Shown: in pieces, positions 1-7,614 of the stretch
How positions within the stretch are numbered: position 1 is the first letter of the stretch
Layout of the letters: every line of letters begins with the position of its first letter
Made by a program: the position numbers and the translations under genes
DNA from: Verrucomicrobiota bacterium
GTDB lineage: Bacteria; Verrucomicrobiota; Verrucomicrobiia; Opitutales; Opitutaceae
Length of the DNA: 47,996 nt
Assembly: GCA_947471035.1 (NCBI GenBank)
Contig: CANIWJ010000013.1
Span: forward strand, 1 to 47,996
Direction: 5' to 3'
The notes under the pieces: generated by a model
Databases searched by the model: none
Seen by the model: the letters and a program-made list of their open reading frames with translations, nothing else
What the model was told of the DNA's origin: nothing

Positions 1-753
1 CCCTCCACCCCCACCATCGCCTACAACGGCGTCATCGCCCCCCTCGCCCCCTACGCCCTGCGCGGCACCCTCTGGTATCAAGGCGAGGCCGACGGCAGCC
101 GCGGCCTCGAATACCGCGCCCTCCTCCCCCGCCTCATCGATGGCTGGCGCGCCGCCTGGGGCCAGGGCGACTTCCCCTTCATCACCATCCAGCTCCCCGG
201 CTGCTACGACGACAAGATCCCCGTCGCCACCGGCGGCTGGCCCTTCGTCCGCGAAGCCCAGCTCCTCTCCCTCTCCGTGCCCAAGACCGCCCTGGTCGTA
301 ACCAGCGACATCGGCGACCCCAAGGACGTCCACCCCGACAACAAGATCCACGTCGGCGCCCGCGTCGCCCTCGCCGGCCGCCAGCTCGCCTACGGGGAGA
401 AAATCGTCGCCTCCGGCCCCCTCTACGCCGGCTCCGCCGTGGAAGGCTCCGCCATGCGTATCCGCTTCACCGAGACCGGCGGCGGCCTCGCCATCGGCCG
501 CGCCCCCTGGGTGGCCAAAGGCATGCCCGCCCTGCCCGAGGACAAACTCGTCGGCTTTTACGTTGCCGGTGCGGACAAGAAGTGGGTTGAAGCCACCGCC
601 AAGATCGAAGGAGCGACCGTGCTCGTTTCCGCCCCGTCCGTGACCGCCCCGGAGGCAGTGCGCTACGCCTGGGCCGCCTACCCCCGCGCCAACCTCGCCA
701 ACAAAGAAGGCCTGCCCGCCTCCCCCTTCCGCACCGACGACGGCCCCAAATAA
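1..753 (+). CDS. Sialate O-acetylesterase, 3' part (5' end outside window)
   Basis: The frame is open from base 1, so the gene starts before the window; the first in-frame Met codon lies inside the conserved domain and is not a start. The 250 visible residues match the C-terminal part of the SASA/DUF303 carbohydrate esterase family, which removes O-acetyl groups from sialic acids or acetylated plant glycans, usually outside the cytoplasm. Visible landmarks are YNGVIAPLAPYALRG followed by TLWYQGEAD (the family's conserved oxyanion block) near residues 9-30, and DVHPDNKIHVGAR, whose HP is the usual catalytic His region. The C-terminal 100 residues form the expected beta domain. Substrate cannot be told from this fragment. 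The next plus-strand gene is 230 bp away behind a repeat, so it is probably the end of its transcription unit. Confidence 0.85.
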   Translation, partial: PSTPTIAYNGVIAPLAPYALRGTLWYQGEADGSRGLEYRALLPRLIDGWRAAWGQGDFPFITIQLPGCYDDKIPVATGGWPFVREAQLLSLSVPKTALVVTSDIGDPKDVHPDNKIHVGARVALAGRQLAYGEKIVASGPLYAGSAVEGSAMRIRFTETGGGLAIGRAPWVAKGMPALPEDKLVGFYVAGADKKWVEATAKIEGATVLVSAPSVTAPEAVRYAWAAYPRANLANKEGLPASPFRTDDGPK

Positions 754-796
754 AACCTTAGTCCCGCCGCACCGGTAAGCGAGCGTTGCTAAATTA

Positions 797-895
797 CCGA
801 GGCCATTGGCCGAGCCATCGCACCCCTTGTTTCGCTTCGCGAAACCGCTATTCCGAAGCGGTGCTCATTGAGCCACCGCATTAGCGGTTAAAACC
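797..895 (+). repeat. Structured intergenic repeat A, copy 1
   Basis: About 99 bp that align almost end to end with 3954-4052. Shared blocks include CCGAGGCCATTGGCCG, GCTCATTGAGCC and a small hairpin with arms GTTTCGC/GCGAAAC. The hairpin loop differs (TTC here, AAC in the other copy) while the stem is unchanged. It contains other short palindromes (GGCCATTGGCC, CCGCATTAGCGG). No coding frame is supported. It resembles a REP/BIME-type intergenic element; function unknown. Confidence 0.75.
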
Positions 896-985
896 CTGTC
901 TTGAATATTGTTATCCTTGCAAGGCTCCAGCTAGGGCGCGTCTGCGGTTGCACCGACGCCCAGACGCCATGAACGTATCTGCATC

Positions 986-1513
986 ATGACAACCACTCTG
1001 GTGCTTACCCTGATCGGCCGGGACCAACCCGGCCTCGTGCGTGTAGTGGCCGCCGCCATCGCCGAGCACGGCGGCAACTGGCTGGAAAGCCGTCTCTGCC
1101 GCCTCGGTGGCGAATTTGCCGGCATCGTCCGGCTGGAGGTCGAAACCACCCGCGCCGACACCCTGACCCAAGCCCTGCGCGGCCTAGCCGGCCTGCGCGT
1201 GGACGTGACCCGCGAAGGTTCGGCCCCGCTCCCCACTGCCGGCGCGCCCGCGCAACTGGCCGCCCTGGATTTAGTAGGTTCGGACCGGCCCGGCATCCTG
1301 CGCGAAGTCTCGGCGGTCCTGGCCAACCACGGACTCAACGTGGAAGATCTGTCCAGCGAACGGGTGGAGGCCCCGATGGGCGGCGGGAAACTCTTTCAAC
1401 TCCGGGCCGTGGTAAGCGTGCCCCCGAGCTCGGTGCTGGCGGCCGTGCAAGCCGACCTCGAAAAACTCGCCGCCGACCTGATGGTCGAGCTCAAGCTCGA
1501 CCGTGTTAAGTAG
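986..1513 (+). CDS. Tandem ACT-domain protein, GcvR-like regulator
   Basis: A 175-residue protein made of two ACT domains. The first (about residues 3-80) opens with LVLTLIGRDQPGLVRVVAAA and the second (about 92-170) with LDLVGSDRPGILREVSAVLA. Both carry the D-x-P-G-[LI] turn typical of amino-acid-sensing ACT repeats. This length and layout match the glycine cleavage repressor-like GcvR family, which binds an amino acid and acts through protein partners rather than DNA. No gcv genes lie nearby, so the regulon is not shown. The ATG at 986 is used; an ATG at 969 reaches a stop after six codons. Neighbours are repeats on both sides, so it is probably monocistronic. Confidence 0.8.
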   Translation: MTTTLVLTLIGRDQPGLVRVVAAAIAEHGGNWLESRLCRLGGEFAGIVRLEVETTRADTLTQALRGLAGLRVDVTREGSAPLPTAGAPAQLAALDLVGSDRPGILREVSAVLANHGLNVEDLSSERVEAPMGGGKLFQLRAVVSVPPSSVLAAVQADLEKLAADLMVELKLDRVK

Positions 1514-1560
1514 GCGTAGTTGGGTTAAAACTCAGTCCTACGGGTGCGTGGAGCGCGGCG

Positions 1561-1640
1561 CGGCCAAGGCGCGAGAGGTGAAGGTGGGCCAACGGGCCAT
1601 ACCGCCGAGGGCAACACTGGCCCAGTGCCGTTTCCCCCTC
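1561..1640 (+). repeat. Structured intergenic repeat B, copy 1 (core only)
   Basis: About 80 bp similar to 3696-3775. Shared blocks are CGGCCAAGGCG, CGGGCCAT.CCGCC and AGGGCAAC..., with ...GGCCCAG and TTTCCC near the right end. Short open frames run through it but have no protein-like composition. Unlike copy 2, the long terminal inverted repeats are not preserved here, so this looks like an older or truncated copy. Confidence 0.65.
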
Positions 1641-1724
1641 GCTCGAAAAGCGTCAGCGATAGTCTGATTTATTTACGAAACACGGCCTGTAAGCCAAAAG
1701 CTGAGCTTAGTCGCTGGAGACAGG

Positions 1725-1754
1725 AAAAGTGAGCCCGCATAAGGTTGGGCTCAC
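1725..1754 (-). terminator. Rho-independent terminator of the first PEP-CTERM gene
   Basis: Read on the minus strand: perfect 8-bp stem GTGAGCCC/GGGCTCAC around a 10-nt loop, followed by TTTT. It begins 9 bp after the stop codon of the 1763-3274 gene and is correctly oriented for it. Confidence 0.85.
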
Positions 1755-1762
1755 CCCTGATA

Positions 1763-3274
1763 TCAAGCGCCCTGCCTACGACGGCGCAGGGTCGAAAAGC
1801 ACAACATGCCCACTCCGGCGAGCGCAGCATAGGCCGAGGGCTCGGGGATGGCGGAGGCCGTCAAAAAGCCTGAAGAATCCAATGCCACGTTATTAAAGCC
1901 CGCGATGCTGATCGACGATAGCTGAGTCCCGGTGAGCGTGCCCGCCGAGCTGCCAAATTTGATCGAACTTCCGCTCGCAAAGGAACCGGTAACGCTCAGC
2001 AAGCCACCATTCCAATCCAGTGCACTACTATCCGAGAAAATTAATTTGCCACCAGAACCAATGTTCAAAGTGCCCCCCGCAATTGTCAGATCCAGCGTGC
2101 CCAGCGTCTCGGTAAACGTAGCCACATTAAAGATGCCCCCATCCAAGGTCAGAGCGTTGGTATTTACAATACGCTCGCTAGCACCGATAGTAAGTGTCCC
2201 GCCTCTAATAAAAGTTTCTCCGGTAAAAGTATTTGCTGCTCCTAGAGTCAAGGTGCCCGCCCCAGTTTTGGTAAGCGTGGTGCCGGTGCTACCTACTCCC
2301 GAGGAATTATTAATAATACCATTCAAAATCAAATTACCTGCACCACCAAAAACCCAGCCATTGCTAAAAGCATTGACTTGTGAGCCAGAGCCTAAAGCTC
2401 CAGATATAGTAAGCGTTTGACCAGAAGTCGTGACATCGATTCCAGATGCCGCGGACCGACCATCACGAGTTATAGTGCGATTGGTGGAAGCCGTCGTTCC
2501 TGTATATTCCAAAAAACCATCGGTAGTATTGCCCAAAGTGATTGCGGTGTTCGTGCCACCATCACCCGCATTACTTGCTACGCCAAAATTACCTATGGTG
2601 GCAATTTGCAACCGACCGCTAGGAATCGCAAGGGTATTGAAGGTGTTGTTGCCACCGAACACAACCGTGGATCCTAGGTTATTAATCGAGACGGTCGTAT
2701 CAATCGTAACGTTTGCCCCAAAAGTATTGCTTCCACGTAAATCAAAGGTGCCGGTTCCTGTAACCGCCAACGTGTAACCTCCATCGCTGAACGCCCCATT
2801 CATTTGTAAATTGGCATTACCACTAGATGGAGCGGTAATAGACCACGTTTGATTTGCCCCCAAAGTAACTGCGTTAGCAAAAATAAGATTCGCCCCCGCG
2901 ATAGTGCTGCCCTTCGTAACGCCACCAGAACCAATAGTTAAAACCTTACCTGCGGTATTAGATATCTGTAACTGAAAGTCGGAATCAACGGTTTGATTTA
3001 TTCCCTGCACGGAAAGGTTGTCACCTAGTGAAGACGTGCGAGTGGTGGTCAGGGTGGCGTCTACTTCAATTATATCAGCTACGCCCGGCACGCCACTATT
3101 GGGCGTGTAACTACCTGCGAGATTTAATGCGGTCGCGTTATCAGCCTTAATAAACGTGGTCGCATTCGAAATTGATATAGTCAATGAGGCCATGGCCGCC
3201 AAGAGAACAGTGCTGGCCCGGAGTGTCGAACGAACAGAGGGCTGGGTGACGGAACGGTAGGATACGGATTTCAT
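1763..3274 (-). CDS. PEP-CTERM protein with autotransporter-type beta-strand repeats
   Basis: A 503-residue exported protein. The start is placed at the ATG giving MKSVS..., because the paralogue at 4397-6508 has the same N-terminus (MKSVS.RS..Q.S.R); longer open frames upstream are not conserved. The N-terminus has Arg residues then a hydrophobic segment (ASTVLLAAMASLTISIS), a long Sec-type signal peptide. The body is Gly/Thr/Asn/Ser-rich and includes the passenger-associated repeat pattern LTKTGAGTLTLGAANTFTG ... GGTLTIG around residues 330-370. The C-terminus is IPEPSAYAALAG, a hydrophobic stretch and RRRRQGA, a PEP-CTERM sorting signal recognised by exosortase. The protein is likely a fibrous surface or matrix protein; ligand unknown. 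Its base composition is markedly less GC-rich than the surrounding genes. Confidence 0.9.
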   Translation of the reverse strand: MKSVSYRSVTQPSVRSTLRASTVLLAAMASLTISISNATTFIKADNATALNLAGSYTPNSGVPGVADIIEVDATLTTTRTSSLGDNLSVQGINQTVDSDFQLQISNTAGKVLTIGSGGVTKGSTIAGANLIFANAVTLGANQTWSITAPSSGNANLQMNGAFSDGGYTLAVTGTGTFDLRGSNTFGANVTIDTTVSINNLGSTVVFGGNNTFNTLAIPSGRLQIATIGNFGVASNAGDGGTNTAITLGNTTDGFLEYTGTTASTNRTITRDGRSAASGIDVTTSGQTLTISGALGSGSQVNAFSNGWVFGGAGNLILNGIINNSSGVGSTGTTLTKTGAGTLTLGAANTFTGETFIRGGTLTIGASERIVNTNALTLDGGIFNVATFTETLGTLDLTIAGGTLNIGSGGKLIFSDSSALDWNGGLLSVTGSFASGSSIKFGSSAGTLTGTQLSSISIAGFNNVALDSSGFLTASAIPEPSAYAALAGVGMLCFSTLRRRRQGA

Positions 3275-3645
3275 AGTCATTAACAGGGCAGGGGGATGAG
3301 GGCGCACAGGACGGCGAAGGGGGCGAAGCAGGGTTGGGGCAGCTGAAATTAAACGATATAGCCTAACCCACTTTAGGGTATCTCAAGTCGATTCCATTCA
3401 TTTTTTGAAAAAGTTACATTCCTCTTGGCACCGGGGTGAAGCAGCGGGTCTTGGGATGGCAGAGATTTCACGCAGGCCCCATCATCGACCCAAGCTCTGA
3501 GAAATTTAGCAAAAAACTTCAAAACCGCTAAAATTGGGTTTCGCGCGCTAGAATCTATCCTTAACTACTGGCCTGCATATTTTTGAATTTATTCTTTTGG
3601 TTCTTCGCTGTTTTCAATGGGTCCAAAGACCAGGAAAGAACCGCT
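3275..3645. other. Leader and upstream region of the first PEP-CTERM gene; no gene seen
   Basis: The first 70 bp, read on the minus strand, are a pyrimidine-rich leader resembling the leader of the paralogue (6509-6590); neither shows a clear Shine-Dalgarno sequence. Beyond about 3340 the sequence becomes AT-rich and probably holds the promoter, but no pair of -35/-10 boxes can be fixed with confidence. Nothing protein-like is seen on either strand. Confidence 0.5.
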
Positions 3646-3824
3646 AGGCGCTGTCTTCAAAATAAACCGATGCTTCGTGAGCGGAAAACCATGCTCGGCC
3701 AAGGCGACCGAGGCGGAGGTGGCCCAGCGGGCCATGCCGCCAAGGGCAACGCCGGCCCAGCGTGGTTTCCCGCTCACCCGTAGGGCGTAAGCAGAGCGTC
3801 GGGGTATTTTGAAGACAGCGCCTA
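3645..3824. mobile_element. MITE-like palindromic element (repeat B copy 2) with 20-bp terminal inverted repeats
   Basis: The ends are a perfect 20-bp inverted repeat: TAGGCGCTGTCTTCAAAATA at 3645-3664 and its reverse complement at 3805-3824. Inside them the two halves remain partly complementary (for example GTGAGCGG near 3678 against CCGCTCAC near 3770), so the whole 180 bp is one imperfect palindrome. The centre (3696-3775) is the repeat B core also present at 1561-1640. There is no transposase and no clear target duplication. It could be a non-autonomous transposable element or a large structured intergenic repeat; I cannot decide between these from one intact copy. Confidence 0.65.
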
Positions 3825-3953
3825 ATGCGGCGAGCCAAAGTCCGCCGCCGAGACTTCACCTGCCGATCAAGTCGGCCGACGCGGTCGATTTCTCGGCCAA
3901 TGACCTCGCTGGAAAAATGGACAATCACTGATTCAAGCGGTCTTTACTCTATG

Positions 3954-4052
3954 CCGAGGCCATTGGCCGTGACGTCAATCACGGCCGTTTCGCAACGCGA
4001 AACCACTCGCTCCCTGCCGCGCTCATTGAGCCGCGGAATTAGAGGTCAAACC
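3954..4052 (+). repeat. Structured intergenic repeat A, copy 2
   Basis: Aligns with 797-895 over about 99 bp in the same orientation. The GTTTCGC/GCGAAAC hairpin is kept with a changed loop (AAC). The flanking ...GGCCATTGGCC and GCTCATTGAGCC blocks are identical. An open frame across this region has no protein-like character. Confidence 0.75.
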
Positions 4053-4113
4053 AAAGCTACCCACTTGAAAACAGCGAGGAACCATTTTTTTCGTGGCAAT
4101 AAAACATGCAGAC

Positions 4114-4184
4114 TTAACCACGGATTACGAATGGGCACGGATTGGTCGGTTTTATCTGTGCTAATCTGTGCCATCTGTGGTTAA
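4114..4184. repeat. Imperfect inverted repeat of the TTAACCACGGAT...ATCTGTGGTTAA type
   Basis: The left arm starts TTAACCACGGATTA and the right arm ends GCCATCTGTGGTTAA. The internal parts GGGCACGGATTGG and CTAATCTGTGCC continue the symmetry. From memory, sequences of this kind occur between genes in many Verrucomicrobia and Planctomycetes genomes; that is recollection, not a search. It could fold as a long hairpin in either strand. No coding potential. Confidence 0.6.
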
Positions 4185-4323
4185 GAAATCAGTTTCTATA
4201 GATTTATAATCATGAACTTATGTAATAACGCAGGGTGTGCGATCGGGTTCGAGCGAGATGTGGGTTTCCATTGGTTTGGGACAAGGTGGTCCGGGCCACG
4301 CCTGGCATTGGGCATGATGCCAC

Positions 4324-4355
4324 AAAAACGCCCCGGCCATTAACGGCGCGGGGCG
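4324..4355 (-). terminator. Rho-independent terminator of the second PEP-CTERM gene
   Basis: Minus-strand reading gives a GC-rich stem, CGCCCCGCGCC against GGCCGGGGCG with a short GTTAAT loop, followed directly by TTTTTG. It lies about 40 bp after the stop codon of the 4397-6508 gene. Confidence 0.85.
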
Positions 4356-4396
4356 AAGGAAACGGGGCGGCGGCGATGCCGCTCGCGGCGAAATGC

Positions 4397-6508
4397 TTAA
4401 GCAGCGCGCCGACGACGCATCGCCGCGAAGCCCAAGATGCCCAAACCGGCCAGCGCCGCGAAGGACGAAGGCTCGGGAATGGCACTGACAGAGTAGGTTA
4501 AATCATTGGAATTGAGCGCAAAGCTGCCTGCATATCCCACGGGCAATAATGCGGTAAAGTTACCAACGCTAAAGGTAGTTCCGGCAAAGCTGATAAGTTT
4601 GTAGTCCCCGATACCACCCGAGGAACCAGAAAGATCGATGGTCCAAGTGCCCGCACCTCCGCGGGTAAGGCTGTTGGTCAGCGAAAGAAGCGCGGTGCTG
4701 TTTCCGGGGGTCGTCAAGTCAAAGGCAAGGATGCCGCCGCCAGTGAAGGTGAGTGAATCGGAGGCGTTGCTAAAACTCTTCATATCCAGCTTGGCCCCGC
4801 CACTCGAAATCGAGATGGCGCTGGCAGAAGGCAGGGTGTTGCTGGCACCGAGCTGAATGGTGCCCGCACTGATGGTGGTGGCACCGCTGTAACTGTTGGC
4901 GCCCGACAAAATCTGAATACCGCTACCAGTCTTGGTCAGTGCCACCGTGCTGGTAGCTGCAACCGTGAGACCCAGGCTAAGTTGCGTATTAGCAGTGGTG
5001 CCATCGAGAATCTTACCGCTGAAATTACCCGAGGTGTTGTTGTTGCCCACGGTAATCACAGATTGGCCGCCATTGGTGGCAGTGCCATCAGTATCGAGAT
5101 TGGTCACGGTACCCGCGCCATTCAATCCAGCCAAATTTGAACTGCGTGAAGCCGTGTTGCCATCACTCGTATTAAAAATACCCCCTGCTTCGACCGTAAG
5201 GGTTGGGGAATTGCTGCCAGAACTAAAGTGACTGGAGGTTCCGGTCGTCGTGATGACGTTTGAACCAATAGTCAGGCCTGCGTTGTTGGTAAAATTAGCC
5301 GCATTCTGGATATTAACACCCACCCATCCACTGCTGCCTACGGTATCCGATACGAAACGCAGCGTGCCATTGGCCACGGACGTAGCCGGGCCATTCGTAA
5401 TTTGATTAAAGCGAATGCTAGTGGCCGATAAAGCCGAACTCACGGTTCCAGTGCGACCAAGAGTAACCGTGCGGGTGGCGCTCCCCAAGTCCATCGGTCC
5501 ACCCAGGCCGAGACGGCCGTTGCTACTATTGGTGCCAACATTCACGGCAAAATCGCCCGCCACGGTTATACTAGGCGCGCCGATATCCACGCCGCCATAA
5601 AGCGTTCCACCATTAATGGTCAAGTTGCCGGTGCCATTCGCACCGGAGGTGATTACGCCACCCGCCGCCAAAGAAGCCGCCCCAAACTTAACCGTCGCCC
5701 CACTGTTAATCGTTAAACCACCAGTGAAAATACTGGGACCGCTTAAGCTTATGATACCACCGCTGCTGTTACCTGCCAAAGTGAGCGCGCCACTACCCGA
5801 AATAATACCGGTCACCGTGAGCTGCGCCGTGTTCGCAGTGCTACCCGCCGTCCATGTCTGGCTGCCGTTCAACACTGTATTCGCAACGATAGTGACGGTA
5901 CGAGCAGCCGGCAAACTGGACAGGTTGATTCCTCCAGTTCCAACATACACCGAAGCACCACCGCCACGAATCGCCGGAGTAGTTCCGTTTGTAGTAAAAT
6001 CAATGGCTGATCCGGCAAGGGTGCTGGACAATTTTAAAGTGTCGGTAGCGGCATTGACGACGTAATAGGGGGTATTAAGTGCCAAACCAGTCGGCGCGGT
6101 TCCGCCCGATAGGTAAACGAGCTGGCCATTGCTTAGCCCATGACCAGCCAGCGTTAGCGTATCGCTAGAAAAATCGAAGGTGAATGAAGTGCTTCCATTG
6201 TAGGCACCTTGAATTGTATTATTACCGGTCACCGAACCGCCAAAGGTAATACCCGTGATATTGAGATCGGTCGTGCCGGTTGACACGGTAAGTCCACTGG
6301 CAGCATTCCAATTAACGGTATCACCAGAAGTCGGAATCACTGCACCCGTCCAACTGCCGGTTTGGTCAAGGGCAGTGTTATTGTTGGCCTTATCAATGGT
6401 TGCTGCAGTCACCGATAACGCGGTCATCGCCGCCAAGAGAACTGCGCTCGCGCGAAAGCTGGCGCGGATGGAAGACTGGGCAATGGAACGGTCAGATACG
6501 GATTTCAT
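4397..6508 (-). CDS. PEP-CTERM protein with autotransporter-type beta-strand repeats (paralogue)
   Basis: A 703-residue paralogue of the 1763-3274 product. The start at MKSVSDRS is chosen because it is shared with the paralogue; the longer frame upstream is a C-rich leader. The signal peptide core is ASAVLLAAMTALSVTAA. The passenger is Thr/Ser/Gly/Asn-rich with repeat signatures such as SLSGPSIFTGGLTINSGATV (about 290-310) and LTKTGSGIQILSGANSYSG (near 555-575). Near residues 115-185 there is a distinct block, including LSNGQLVYLSGGTAPTGL and TPYYVVNA, that is absent from the shorter paralogue. The C-terminus IPEPSSFAALAGLGILGFAA followed by MRRRRAA is a PEP-CTERM signal. It is probably secreted and processed by exosortase; the ligand is unknown. 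Confidence 0.9.
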   Translation of the reverse strand: MKSVSDRSIAQSSIRASFRASAVLLAAMTALSVTAATIDKANNNTALDQTGSWTGAVIPTSGDTVNWNAASGLTVSTGTTDLNITGITFGGSVTGNNTIQGAYNGSTSFTFDFSSDTLTLAGHGLSNGQLVYLSGGTAPTGLALNTPYYVVNAATDTLKLSSTLAGSAIDFTTNGTTPAIRGGGASVYVGTGGINLSSLPAARTVTIVANTVLNGSQTWTAGSTANTAQLTVTGIISGSGALTLAGNSSGGIISLSGPSIFTGGLTINSGATVKFGAASLAAGGVITSGANGTGNLTINGGTLYGGVDIGAPSITVAGDFAVNVGTNSSNGRLGLGGPMDLGSATRTVTLGRTGTVSSALSATSIRFNQITNGPATSVANGTLRFVSDTVGSSGWVGVNIQNAANFTNNAGLTIGSNVITTTGTSSHFSSGSNSPTLTVEAGGIFNTSDGNTASRSSNLAGLNGAGTVTNLDTDGTATNGGQSVITVGNNNTSGNFSGKILDGTTANTQLSLGLTVAATSTVALTKTGSGIQILSGANSYSGATTISAGTIQLGASNTLPSASAISISSGGAKLDMKSFSNASDSLTFTGGGILAFDLTTPGNSTALLSLTNSLTRGGAGTWTIDLSGSSGGIGDYKLISFAGTTFSVGNFTALLPVGYAGSFALNSNDLTYSVSAIPEPSSFAALAGLGILGFAAMRRRRAA

Positions 6509-6852
6509 AGTCAATTTAAGGGGTGCAAGGCTGGGGGCGAACAGGACGAGGATAAGGGGAAAACAGGGCTTTACTGGCGGTAACTGCTCCCAAGACATTA
6601 ACATTTTTCCCGCAAATTCAAATGTATTTTAATTATTTTCTGCAAATAAAGGTAAAGAATCTTTATTCCAAACTCCGGTTCTTTTCCAAGTTCATAACTA
6701 GATCGGTAGATGCGCATTTGTCCTGTTTTTGCTCTGTTCCTTAGCTATTTTCTGCAAAGACCGGGCAACACGCGGGAGACCGGCAGCCATAAATTCGTTC
6801 GGATTTCTTGCCCTGAACTCAAAAAAATCCAGCCTAACCTACCCTACACCCT
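6509..6852. promoter_or_regulatory. Divergent intergenic region between the second PEP-CTERM gene and the cyclophilin gene
   Basis: No gene is supported. 6509-6590 is the C-rich leader of the minus-strand gene and resembles the leader of its paralogue. 6600-6730 is the most AT-rich stretch nearby and contains a 7-bp inverted repeat AATAAAG/CTTTATT (6645-6667), a possible operator. The 13-mer TATTTTCTGCAAA occurs near 6633 and again near 6746. Promoters for both directions are expected here, but I cannot place them. Confidence 0.45.
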
Positions 6853-7524
6853 ATGCTTCGCTTACCTCTCCTCTCTCGTCTGGGCCTTGCGCTCGCCTGT
6901 TTCCTCCCCCTCGGCCTGGTCGCCCAAGACACGGCCCCCGCCACTCCACCGGCTCCGCCCGCCGCTGCCGCCCCTGCCGATATTCGTATCGTGCTAAAAA
7001 CCACCAAGGGCGACATCGCCGCCATCCTCTTCGCCAGCAAGGTCCCGATGACTGTGGCCAACTTCCTGAACCTCGCCCAAAAAGGCTTCTACAACGGCCT
7101 CACCTTTCACCGCGTGATCCCCGATTTCATGATCCAAGGCGGCGACCCAGAAGGTCGGGGCTCGGGCGGCCCCGGCTACAAGTTCGCAGACGAATTTCAC
7201 CCCGCCCTGCGCCACTCCAAACCCGGCATCCTATCCATGGCCAACGCAGGCCCGAATACCAACGGCAGCCAGTTCTTCATCACCCACGTGCCCACGCCAT
7301 GGTTGGATGGCAGTGATGGAAAGGGATATGTAACTGGCGGCATTTTTGTGCCGCCAAGGAAAGGCCACAGCGTCTTCGGCGAAGTCACTGACGGCATGGC
7401 GGTGGTAAACCAGATCGCCCGCGGCGACAAAATCACCCAAATCGAGATCCTCGACTCCACCGCCGCCCTCTTCGCCGCCCAGAGCGAAAACCTCGCCCGC
7501 TGGAACGCGGTGCTGAAGAAGTAA
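6853..7524 (+). CDS. Secreted cyclophilin-type peptidyl-prolyl cis-trans isomerase
   Basis: A 223-residue cyclophilin that speeds prolyl isomerisation in exported proteins. Residues 1-25 are a signal peptide ending near LGLVAQ, followed by a Pro/Ala-rich linker (26-45). The isomerase domain runs from about residue 47 to 222 and shows KTTKGDI, the active-site block [20 protein letters not shown], the catalytic Arg in FHRV, and [13 protein letters not shown] 6853 is the natural start before the signal peptide. It is periplasmic, or lipid-free exported, since no lipobox Cys is seen. The gene stands alone: divergent from the PEP-CTERM gene and convergent with hpt, with the five-copy palindrome between them. 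Confidence 0.93.
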   Translation: MLRLPLLSRLGLALACFLPLGLVAQDTAPATPPAPPAAAAPADIRIVLKTTKGDIAAILFASKVPMTVANFLNLAQKGFYNGLTFHRVIPDFMIQGGDPEGRGSGGPGYKFADEFHPALRHSKPGILSMANAGPNTNGSQFFITHVPTPWLDGSDGKGYVTGGIFVPPRKGHSVFGEVTDGMAVVNQIARGDKITQIEILDSTAALFAAQSENLARWNAVLKK

Positions 7525-7568
7525 GCCCTCCACGCCCCGCCAACCACTCCGCCGCCGACTCAAACATC

Positions 7569-7589
7569 AAGTAACCTATTAGGTTACTT
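7569..7589. repeat. Interspersed palindrome, copy 1 of 5
   Basis: Arms AAGTAACC and GGTTACTT around a TATTA loop; conserved outer bases ATC on the left and TGT on the right. The flanks contain CCCCGCC on the left and GGCGGGG on the right, which could lengthen the stem. It lies between the convergent cyclophilin and hpt genes. Confidence 0.9.
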
Positions 7590-7614
7590 TGTGCTGGGGG
7601 CGGGGTGAGCGAAA

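Noticed and set aside
1544-1732. Short frame with a Met start in the 1.5-1.7 kb spacer.
   Set aside because: It covers repeat B and the terminator region, and its sequence is not protein-like.
3825-4184. 119-codon frame downstream of the MITE-like element.
   Set aside because: It runs through repeat A and the inverted repeat at 4114; Ser/Arg/Thr-rich with no family.
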